5,883 nucleotides of DNA from QNFN01 sp033722135. Lineage in GTDB: Bacteria > Pseudomonadota > Gammaproteobacteria > QNFN01. Made by a program: the position numbers and the translations under genes. This document shows, piece after piece, positions 1-5,545 of this stretch. The DNA lies in assembly GCA_033722135.1 (NCBI GenBank), contig JAWVZO010000158.1, forward strand, positions 1-5,883, read 5' to 3'. The notes under the pieces are model-generated. The model saw only the letters and a program-made list of their open reading frames with translations. It did not search any database and was not told where the DNA came from. The stretch's first letter is position 1, and each line of letters opens with the position of its first letter.

Positions 1-4
1 CGCG

Positions 5-33
5 TTGTCACGCCCCGGCCGCCCCGTCATACT
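5..33 (+). promoter_or_regulatory. Predicted sigma70-type promoter of the slyD-NYN pair
   Basis: TTGTCA at 5-10 (5 of 6 matches to the -35 consensus) is followed after exactly 17 bases by CATACT at 28-33 (4 of 6 matches to -10). In such GC-rich DNA a correctly spaced pair just upstream of a start codon is notable. It would start transcription near position 40 and leave a leader of about 20 bases that carries a purine-rich ribosome site (GGGGG, 49-53) six bases before the ATG at 60. This is inferred from motif matching only. Confidence 0.5.
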
Positions 34-59
34 CCCGGCTTACGCCACGGGGGCAGCAC

Positions 60-539
60 ATGCAGGTCGACAAGGACCGGGTGGTCACGTTCCACTACCG
101 GCTGAAGAACGACGACGGCGAGGAGCTCGGCCACAGCGGCGAGACGCCGGTCGTCTACCTGCATGGCCACGGCACCCTCGTGCCGGGCCTCGAGGCCGGC
201 CTGGTCGGCCACGCGGCGGGCGAGAAGCTCGCGTTCAGCGTCCCGCCTGACCGGGCCTACGGGCCTCACGCCGACCTGCCGCCGCAGCGGGTGCCGATCA
301 AGCGCCTGCTCGGCAAGGGCCGCCCGGGCCCGGGCGACGTCGTCGCCTACCGGGCCGACGACGGCACGCGTCAGGCCACTGTGGTCAAGGTCGGCCGGTT
401 CAACGTCGACGTCGACCCCAACCACCCGCTCGCCGGGCTGACGCTGCACTTCGAGATCGAGCTGGTCGACGTGCGCGAGGCCACCGCCGAGGAACTGGCC
501 CACGGCCACGCCCACGGCCCCGGCGGGCATGATCATTGA
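60..539 (+). CDS. slyD: FKBP-type peptidyl-prolyl cis-trans isomerase, SlyD family
   Basis: A 159-residue cytoplasmic prolyl isomerase and chaperone. Residues 1-68 and about 120-140 form the FKBP domain: an N-terminal VVTFHYRLKNDDGEEL strand pair, the VPGLEAGLVGHAAGEK helix region (41-56) and the VPPDRAYG loop (61-68). Residues 69-119 are the inserted-in-flap chaperone domain that defines the SlyD group. NHPLAGLTLHFEIEL (121-135) closes the fold. The C-terminus, REATAEELAHGHAHG onward, closely resembles the E. coli SlyD start of its metal-binding tail. It is short here, with five histidines (148, 150, 152, 157, 159) and no cysteines, compared with the long His/Cys tail of the 196-residue E. 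coli protein. In E. coli SlyD helps folding and delivers nickel to hydrogenase; a nickel role here is only a possibility. The start at 60 gives the family-typical N-terminus. The NYN gene follows after 28 bases on the same strand. Confidence 0.95.
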   Translation: MQVDKDRVVTFHYRLKNDDGEELGHSGETPVVYLHGHGTLVPGLEAGLVGHAAGEKLAFSVPPDRAYGPHADLPPQRVPIKRLLGKGRPGPGDVVAYRADDGTRQATVVKVGRFNVDVDPNHPLAGLTLHFEIELVDVREATAEELAHGHAHGPGGHDH

Positions 540-567
540 GCACTGAGCACAGGGACCCTCCTACGAC

Positions 568-1380
568 ATGAGCAACAGCGACACGCGCAACCTGGCGATC
601 TTCTGCGACTTCGAGAACGTCGCCCTCGGCGTGCAGGAGGCGAAGTACGCCGCCTTCGACATCAAGCCGATCCTCGAGCGCCTGCTGCTCAAGGGCAACA
701 TCGTGGTCAAGAAGGCCTACTGCGACTGGGCGCGCTACAAGCCGTTCAAGGCGCCGATGCACGAGGCGTCGTTCGAGCTGATCGAGATCCCGCACGTGCG
801 CCAGTCGGGCAAGAACTCGGCCGACATCCGCATGGTCGTCGACGCCCTCGACCTCTGCTACACCAAGGCGCACGTCGACACCTTCGTGATCGTCAGCGGC
901 GATTCCGACTTCTCGCCGCTGGTCAGCAAGCTGCGCGAGAACAACAAGCTGGTGATCGGCGTCGGCGTCAAGCAGTCGACCTCCGAGCTGCTGACCTCGA
1001 ACTGCGACGAGTTCATCTACTACGACGACCTGGTCCGCGAGAGCGGCAAGAAGCGGCGCGCGCGGCGCAAGGCGCCGGCGGAGAAGGGCGGGCGCAAGGC
1101 CGCGGCGAAGAGTGAGGAGGAGACCGGCCAGGAGGCGATCGACCTGGTGCTCGAAACCATCGAGGCGCTGTTCGAGGAGCGCGGGGCCGAGGAGAAGATC
1201 TGGGGCTCGATGGTCAAGCAGACCCTGAAGCGGCGCCAGCCCGGCTTCAGCGAGGGCTACCACGGCTTCCGCAGCTTCAACGCCCTGCTCGAGGAGATGC
1301 AGACGCGCAAGCTCGTCGAGCTCGAGCACGACGACAAGTCGGGCGGCTACATCGTGCGCGGCTTCGCCCAGGACGAGTAA
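568..1380 (+). CDS. NYN/LabA-like PIN-domain protein with C-terminal OST-HTH/LOTUS-like domain
   Basis: A 270-residue soluble protein, probably a metal-dependent ribonuclease. Residues 8-156 match the NYN (DUF88/LabA-like) version of the PIN fold: IFCDFEN (11-17, Asp14 and Asn17), GKNSADIRM (81-89, Asp86), and VSGDSDFSPL (109-118, Asp112 and Asp114). These acidic residues are the usual metal-binding set and all are present. A very basic linker follows at 160-181 (GKKRRARRKAP and onward), then an acidic helix. Residues about 188-265 look like an OST-HTH/LOTUS winged helix: a helix, then IWGSMVKQTLKRRQPGF, GFRSFNALLEEM, and a C-terminal GGYIVRG strand. Such domains are known to bind RNA, so RNA cleavage or RNA regulation is inferred. 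The start at 568 has only a weak AGGGA site 12 bases upstream, and no promoter is visible in the 28-base gap, so expression together with slyD is likely. The RNA target cannot be told from the sequence. Confidence 0.9.
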   Translation: MSNSDTRNLAIFCDFENVALGVQEAKYAAFDIKPILERLLLKGNIVVKKAYCDWARYKPFKAPMHEASFELIEIPHVRQSGKNSADIRMVVDALDLCYTKAHVDTFVIVSGDSDFSPLVSKLRENNKLVIGVGVKQSTSELLTSNCDEFIYYDDLVRESGKKRRARRKAPAEKGGRKAAAKSEEETGQEAIDLVLETIEALFEERGAEEKIWGSMVKQTLKRRQPGFSEGYHGFRSFNALLEEMQTRKLVELEHDDKSGGYIVRGFAQDE

Positions 1381-1384
1381 GCGC

Positions 1385-1412
1385 TTGATAATCGCCGCCC
1401 ATGGCATAGGCT
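1385..1412 (+). promoter_or_regulatory. Possible promoter of the repeat-protein gene
   Basis: TTGATA at 1385-1390 (5 of 6 matches to -35) is followed after 16 bases by TAGGCT at 1407-1412, which matches the -10 consensus at only three positions. It lies in the 83-base gap between the NYN gene and the next start codon, and this local stretch is less GC-rich than its surroundings. I see no terminator hairpin with a T-run after the NYN gene, so read-through from upstream is also possible. Confidence 0.3.
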
Positions 1413-1463
1413 GTTAGCTGACGGGCGCGACGCGAACGCACGCCCGCGGCCACGGACACCGGC

Positions 1464-2165
1464 ATGAGCGACGCGACCTACGACGTGCTTTTCTACGGGG
1501 TGGTCAAGCCCGGCCACGATCCCGAGCAGGCGCGCGACAACCTCGCGACGCTGTTCAAGGCCGACCGCAGCAAGGTCGACCCGCTCTTCTCCGGCAACGA
1601 GGTGGCGATCAAGCGGGGGGTCGACGAGACCACCGCCAAGCGCTACCAGGCGGCCTTCGCCCAGGCCGGGCTGGTCGTGCAGCTGCGCGAGACCGCAACT
1701 GCCGCCGGCGACGCGGCCGGCACCGACGGTCCCACCGTGGCCGAGTCCGGCAGCCGCCTGTCGCCGGAATCGGCACCGCCCCCGCCGGCGCCCGACACCG
1801 ATCACCTGAGCGCGGCCGAGACCGGCGCCGACGTGCTCGAGGGCTACGAACCCGAGCCGCCCCCGCCAGCACCGAACGTCGACCACCTTTCGGCCAGCGG
1901 CGACGTGGCGGACCTGCTCGAGGGGGTCGAGCGCGAACCTCCGCCGCCACCGCCCGACATCAGCCACCTGAGCGCGGCGGAGGCCGGCGCCGACGTGCTC
2001 GAGGGCTACGCGACGGAGAGCCCGCCACCCGAGGCGCCGGACACCAGCCACCTGAGCACCGCCGAGGCCGGGTCCGACCTGCTGGAGAAGGACGAGGAAG
2101 AGACCTCGCCATCGCCGCCGGAGACCGGTCACCTCGGCCTGGCCGACGACGAAACGACGCGCTGA
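1464..2165 (+). CDS. Uncharacterised protein: small N-terminal domain plus five proline-rich HLS repeats
   Basis: A 233-residue protein with no signal peptide or membrane segment. Residues about 5-76 (YDVLFYGVVKPGHDPEQARD onward, then LFSGNEVAIKRGVDETTAKR and AQAGLVVQL) look like a compact beta-alpha-alpha-beta domain. I recall similar N-terminal domains on other proteobacterial proteins of unknown function, but cannot name a function. From about 101 to the end it consists of repeats with a proline-rich acidic stretch, then a [D/N]xxHLS core and a DxLEG-type end. The key histidines are at 114, 141, 168, 196 and 223, a period of 27-28 residues. The fifth copy is degenerate (GHLGLADDE). The tail is strongly acidic and probably disordered; it may be a spacer or a multivalent binding arm. 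The start at 1464 lacks a strong ribosome site, but the predicted domain begins right after it. A GC hairpin follows the stop directly. Confidence 0.85.
   Translation: MSDATYDVLFYGVVKPGHDPEQARDNLATLFKADRSKVDPLFSGNEVAIKRGVDETTAKRYQAAFAQAGLVVQLRETATAAGDAAGTDGPTVAESGSRLSPESAPPPPAPDTDHLSAAETGADVLEGYEPEPPPPAPNVDHLSASGDVADLLEGVEREPPPPPPDISHLSAAEAGADVLEGYATESPPPEAPDTSHLSTAEAGSDLLEKDEEETSPSPPETGHLGLADDETTR
1764..2162 (+). repeat. Tandem 81-base coding repeats (four clear copies plus one degenerate)
   Basis: The repeat region encodes residues 101-233 of the proline-rich protein. Units begin near 1764, 1848, 1929, 2010 and 2094, with periods of 81 or 84 bases judged from the histidine codons of each HLS core. 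Copies 1 and 3 are almost identical in their cores: 1803-1847 and 1965-2009 differ at only two of 45 bases and share an exact 26-base block (1822-1847 and 1984-2009). Copy 2, lying between them, is clearly more diverged. Confidence 0.85.
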
Positions 2166-2185
2166 CCGGCCGGCGCACCGGCCGG
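2166..2185. terminator. GC hairpin between convergent genes, likely bidirectional terminator
   Basis: Two copies of CCGGCCGG (2166-2173 and 2178-2185) flank the four-base loop CGCA and form a perfect 8-base-pair stem. It begins one base after the stop of the repeat-protein gene and ends 14 bases before the stop of the convergent minus-strand gene, so it can act on both transcripts. There is no T-run on either side, so it is not a classical intrinsic terminator. Each arm is itself palindromic, so alternative pairings exist. Confidence 0.5.
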
Positions 2186-2199
2186 ATCGCGTCACGTCG

Positions 2200-2610
2200 T
2201 CAGGGCATCTGGATCCCGCCGCCGCCCGGCATGCCGCCGCCGGGCATCCCGCCACCCGGCATGCCGCCCGCGCCTCCCTTGGGGATGACGATCTGGGACG
2301 CGGCGTCGCGCCGGGCCTCCTCGATCTGGCGCGCGGTCTCCTCGAGCTGCACCTCGGCGGCGCCGGCGAACTTCTCGATCGCGTCGGCGAGCGACTCCGC
2401 CTCGATCTCGAAGGTCAACGGGATCGCGCCCATCGGCGTGAGCAGCTGGGCCTGGCCGACGTAGACCACCGGCCGCGCGGCATCGTCCTCGCCGTGGCTG
2501 TCGACGGGGGTCATGCGGCGGATGGTGCCCACCCGGTTGTCGGTGAAGACCTCCTCGCGGTAGAGCGAATCGGGGTCCATCTTGAGCTCGGGGGACGTCT
2601 CTTTGCTCAT
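2200..2610 (-). CDS. Conserved hypothetical protein with Met-Pro-Gly-rich C-terminus
   Basis: A 136-residue protein of unknown function, soluble by sequence. Residues about 9-75 look like a compact beta-rich domain: LKMDPDSLYREEVFTDNRVG, then TIRRMTPVDSHGEDD, and VVYVGQAQLLTPMGAIPLTF leading to EIEAESL. Residues 73-105 form an acidic, heptad-like helix (LADAIEKFAGAAEVQLEETA and on). After IVIPKGG the tail is low complexity, with repeated GGMPG units, ending GGIQMP. I recall similar small proteins in gammaproteobacteria but know of no assigned function. The start at 2610 has GGAA about 8 bases upstream. The phosphoribosyltransferase gene lies 131 bases upstream on the same strand. The open frame continues upstream of 2610, but the recognisable domain and the ribosome site support this start. 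Confidence 0.85.
   Translation of the reverse strand: MSKETSPELKMDPDSLYREEVFTDNRVGTIRRMTPVDSHGEDDAARPVVYVGQAQLLTPMGAIPLTFEIEAESLADAIEKFAGAAEVQLEETARQIEEARRDAASQIVIPKGGAGGMPGGGMPGGGMPGGGGIQMP
2218..2262 (-). repeat. Three 15-base tandem repeats encoding Met-Pro-Gly-Gly-Gly
   Basis: Units at 2218-2232, 2233-2247 and 2248-2262 each end, on the plus strand, in GGCAT and encode MPGGG on the minus strand. They make up the glycine-rich tail of the 2200-2610 gene. Units differ from each other at one to three bases. Such runs can gain or lose units by slippage. Confidence 0.8.
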
Positions 2611-2645
2611 CTCGGGTTCCGTGGCTTGGTTTCGCAGGATCGGGC

Positions 2646-2651
2646 AGGGTA
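2646..2651 (-). promoter_or_regulatory. Possible -10 element for the Met-Pro-Gly protein gene
   Basis: Read on the minus strand this is TACCCT, 35 bases upstream of the start at 2610. A weak TTTCAC at 2676-2671 could serve as -35, but the spacer would be 19 bases. The same TACCCT word appears upstream of the antiporter start (3417-3422). Weak evidence only. Confidence 0.25.
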
Positions 2652-2701
2652 GCAGATGGCCCCGGGTCGGGTGAAACGGGCCGTCGTGTTCGCGCCCGGC
2701 G

Positions 2702-2725
2702 CGTCCGCCGCGCGTTCGCCGGACG
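2702..2725 (-). terminator. Hairpin downstream of the phosphoribosyltransferase gene
   Basis: CGTCCG (2702-2707) pairs with CGGACG (2720-2725). Inside, GCG (2710-2712) pairs with CGC (2717-2719) around the loop CGTT, with a two-base bulge on one side. It begins 17 bases past the stop codon at 2742 on the minus strand. No T-run follows, so this is a possible attenuator, terminator or mRNA end-stabilising structure rather than a certain intrinsic terminator. Confidence 0.35.
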
Positions 2726-2741
2726 GTCCCGGGGCGTGGCG

Positions 2742-3305
2742 CTAGACGCCGAACTCCTCGTAGAGGCCGCGCAGGCCGGCCTTGTGCTCCAGGATCTCCT
2801 CGCGGCTCAGCCCGTCGAGCTCGTGCGGGAAGACCAGCCAGCGGTTGCTCTCGTGGACGAAGTAGTCGGGGACCAGGTCGGTCCGGTTGCTGGCGGGCTT
2901 GTACCACGGCGTCGCGATGCGCACGTCCCGCGGCATGTTGCGGCGGCAGCGCGCGCGCAGCGCGGTGAGCACCGCCTGCAGGCTCAGGCCGGTGTCGAAG
3001 ACGTCGTCGACCAGCAGCAGCGGATCCTCGGCGTCGACGTGGCGCACGACGTAGCCGAGGCCGTGGACGCGCACCTCCTTGCCGCGCTGGTTGATGCCGG
3101 TGTACGACGAGGTGCGGATGGCGATGTGGTCGGCCCGGACGTCGAACGCCTCGAGAAGCTCCTGCACCGCGATGCCGACCGGGGTGCCGCCGCGCCAGAC
3201 GCCGACGATGAAGCTCGGCCGGAAACCGCTCTTGAGCACCATCAGCGCGAGGCGGAAGGAGTCCTCCAGCAATTCCTGCGCCGAGATGAAGTGCTTGTCG
3301 ATCAT
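2742..3305 (-). CDS. Purine-type phosphoribosyltransferase (hypoxanthine/xanthine-guanine PRTase-like)
   Basis: A 187-residue cytoplasmic type I phosphoribosyltransferase, which transfers the ribose 5-phosphate of PRPP to a base and releases pyrophosphate. The PRPP-binding signature is clear: LLLVDDVFDTGLSL at 96-109, with Asp100-Asp101 and the DTG loop. GVWRGGTPVG (35-44) is the pyrophosphate loop, RTSSYTG (64-70) the flexible-loop region, and PWYKP (145-149) with VPDYFVHE the C-terminal hood that recognises the base. The lysine and aromatic residues there fit a purine salvage enzyme; hypoxanthine, guanine or xanthine cannot be told apart from sequence alone. The start at 3305 is supported by GGAG at 3315-3312, six bases upstream. 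The gene is divergent from the antiporter and followed by a small conserved gene on the same strand. Confidence 0.88.
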   Translation of the reverse strand: MIDKHFISAQELLEDSFRLALMVLKSGFRPSFIVGVWRGGTPVGIAVQELLEAFDVRADHIAIRTSSYTGINQRGKEVRVHGLGYVVRHVDAEDPLLLVDDVFDTGLSLQAVLTALRARCRRNMPRDVRIATPWYKPASNRTDLVPDYFVHESNRWLVFPHELDGLSREEILEHKAGLRGLYEEFGV

Positions 3306-3331
3306 GCGCGACTCCGTGCCCGGTCGCGGCT

Positions 3332-3360
3332 AAGCTACCCCGCCCCCGGAACGGCCGCAA
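3332..3360 (-). promoter_or_regulatory. Possible promoter of the phosphoribosyltransferase gene
   Basis: On the minus strand TTGCGG (3360-3355) and TAGCTT (3337-3332) are separated by 17 bases. Each matches its consensus at only three positions, but the spacing, the position about 27 bases before the start codon and the local A/T content support it. The first bases of the -35 box touch the inverted repeat at 3359-3377. Confidence 0.35.
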
Positions 3361-3377
3361 CCGGGCCACTCCCGGTT
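3359..3377. promoter_or_regulatory. Inverted repeat in the divergent intergenic region, possible operator
   Basis: AACCGGG (3359-3365) and CCCGGTT (3371-3377) are perfect 7-base inverted arms around the spacer CCACT. The site lies between the phosphoribosyltransferase and antiporter genes, next to the predicted -35 box of the former. A dimeric regulator site is one reading. Seven-base arms can arise by chance in DNA this rich in G and C. Confidence 0.3.
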
Positions 3378-3416
3378 CCAGCCCCGACCGGCCGCGACGT
3401 GCGCAGGGCGGTCGGC

Positions 3417-3422
3417 TACCCT
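3417..3422 (+). promoter_or_regulatory. Possible -10 element of the antiporter gene
   Basis: TACCCT lies 25 bases before the start codon at 3448. I see no convincing -35 box at 16-18 bases upstream, so the promoter is weak, activator-dependent or elsewhere in the 142-base gap. Confidence 0.25.
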
Positions 3423-3447
3423 GTCGTGATCCCGTCCGCGCCGGACC

Positions 3448-4698
<1,251 letters not shown>

Positions 4699-4710
<12 letters not shown>

Positions 4711-4724
4711 CGCCCATTGACGCC
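4699..4724. repeat. Short tandem repeat, period 10, across the antiporter stop codon
   Basis: The decamer CGCCCATTGA occurs twice in direct succession (4701-4710 and 4711-4720), and the periodicity extends from 4699 to 4724. The first copy supplies the last residue and the TGA stop of the antiporter. It fills most of the gap between the two convergent genes and looks like a small slippage duplication. No hairpin terminator is visible here. Confidence 0.8.
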
Positions 4725-4727
4725 GGG

Positions 4728-5441
4728 TCAGAGGTCGCGGACGTCGACGAAGCTCCCGCTCGGCCGACCGGCCAGCGCGGGCAGCAGATCGGCGATCCGT
4801 TCCGCCGCCGCGCGCGGATCGGGCATCGCGTCGGTGCCGCGCGCGTCGCGCAGGCGGCGCAGCGAAGGGTAGCGGGTTGCGTCGGTGCGGGCCGGGTCGC
4901 AGAGTTCGGCCTGCATCGCGGTGTCGACCAGGCCCGGGGCAACCGCGAGCAGCTGGCTGTCGGGAAACTCGTGGGCGTAGAGCTGGGTGAGCATGTTCAG
5001 CGTCGCCTTGGACAGCGCGTAGGCGCCCCAGCCGCGGTGGCCGTTGACCGCGGCGCCCGACGAGACCAGCACCACCCGGTCCACCGGCAGCGGGCGGGAG
5101 AGGAGCCAGTCGAGGATCCGCTTGTTGGCCCAGACGTTGATCCGCATGACCTCCTCGAGGGTGGCGACCGGGGTGTCGGCGAGGTCGCGGATGGGACCGA
5201 GCACGCCGGCGTTGAGGATCGCCAGATCGAGCCGCTCGACGCCTTCCAGAAGTTGATCGAGCGCCGGGGCGATGGCATCGGCGTCGCCGAGGTCGCAGGT
5301 GACGTCGTGGAGGTCGCCGGCCAACCCGTCGCAGCCTCGGCGGCTCAGGCCGTGCACGGTCCAGCCGCGCGCGAGATAGACCTCGGTGAAGCCGTGGCCG
5401 AGGCCGCTGCTGTTGCCGGTGACCAGGACTCGGCCCGTCAT
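4728..5441 (-). CDS. Short-chain dehydrogenase/reductase (classical SDR family)
   Basis: A 237-residue NAD(P)-dependent oxidoreductase with a single Rossmann domain. The N-terminus RVLVTGNSSGLGHGF has the glycine-rich cofactor motif TGxxxGxG (8-15). GLSRRG (31-36) ends the second strand with two arginines, which suggests NADPH preference. CDLGD (49-53) is the acidic turn, LNAGVLGP (76-83) the NAG motif, and INVWAN (101-106) holds the structural Asn102. VVLVSSGAA (123-131) provides the catalytic serine, YALSK (141-145) the catalytic Tyr141 and Lys145, and VAPGLVDTAM (167-176) the PG motif. The full catalytic set is present and the length is usual. The substrate-binding part after residue 180 gives no clue to the substrate. 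The start at 5441 has GGAG seven bases upstream (5452-5449). ATG at 5471 would add ten residues that do not look like the family and would overlap a -10-like box. Confidence 0.9.
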   Translation of the reverse strand: MTGRVLVTGNSSGLGHGFTEVYLARGWTVHGLSRRGCDGLAGDLHDVTCDLGDADAIAPALDQLLEGVERLDLAILNAGVLGPIRDLADTPVATLEEVMRINVWANKRILDWLLSRPLPVDRVVLVSSGAAVNGHRGWGAYALSKATLNMLTQLYAHEFPDSQLLAVAPGLVDTAMQAELCDPARTDATRYPSLRRLRDARGTDAMPDPRAAAERIADLLPALAGRPSGSFVDVRDL

Positions 5442-5469
5442 CGTTTCGCTCCGCCTGGGGATGGCTCCC

Positions 5470-5475
5470 ATTCTA
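5470..5475 (-). promoter_or_regulatory. Likely -10 box of the dehydrogenase promoter
   Basis: On the minus strand this reads TAGAAT, five of six matches to the -10 consensus, 28 bases before the start codon. No good -35 box lies 16-18 bases upstream; that stretch is instead occupied by the 24-base palindrome, which may hint at control by a bound regulator. Confidence 0.45.
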
Positions 5476-5476
5476 G

Positions 5477-5500
5477 ACCCCGTTGCCCGGGCCACGGGGT
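5477..5500. promoter_or_regulatory. 24-base near-perfect palindrome, candidate operator
   Basis: ACCCCGT (5477-5483) and ACGGGGT (5494-5500) flank the palindrome GCCCGGGC (5485-5492); only the pair 5484/5493 fails to match, so 11 of 12 pairs are symmetric. The site covers the predicted -35 box of the plus-strand gene and lies directly upstream of the -10 box of the minus-strand dehydrogenase gene. That is where a dimeric regulator would control both divergent genes. No regulator gene is present in the window. Confidence 0.5.
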
Positions 5501-5512
5501 GGTTCCTATAGT
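5483..5512 (+). promoter_or_regulatory. Predicted sigma70-type promoter of the zinc-ribbon gene
   Basis: TTGCCC (5483-5488, four of six matches) and TATAGT (5507-5512, five of six matches) are spaced by 18 bases. Transcription would begin near 5519, about 27 bases before the start codon at 5546. A GGGAA ribosome site at 5535-5539 lies six bases before the ATG. The -35 box falls inside the palindrome at 5477-5500. Confidence 0.55.
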
Positions 5513-5545
5513 CTTGGGTTCCAGGAGCCGACCCGGGAATCCACG

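Noticed and set aside
400..1407. Long minus-strand open frame opposite the NYN gene
   Set aside because: The plus-strand reading has an intact NYN active site. The minus-strand product is low-complexity (long runs of Leu, Val, Ala, Arg and Asp) with no recognisable motif.
1422..1446. Inverted repeat CGGGCG/CGCCCG in the leader of the repeat-protein gene
   Set aside because: Six-base GC arms with a 13-base loop are expected often by chance at this composition, and no T-run or ribosome-site pairing makes it convincing as a riboswitch or terminator.
1347..2255. Minus-strand open frame opposite the repeat protein
   Set aside because: Its repeats simply mirror the DNA repeats of the plus-strand gene. 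The frame crosses into the convergent gene and has no domain-like segment.
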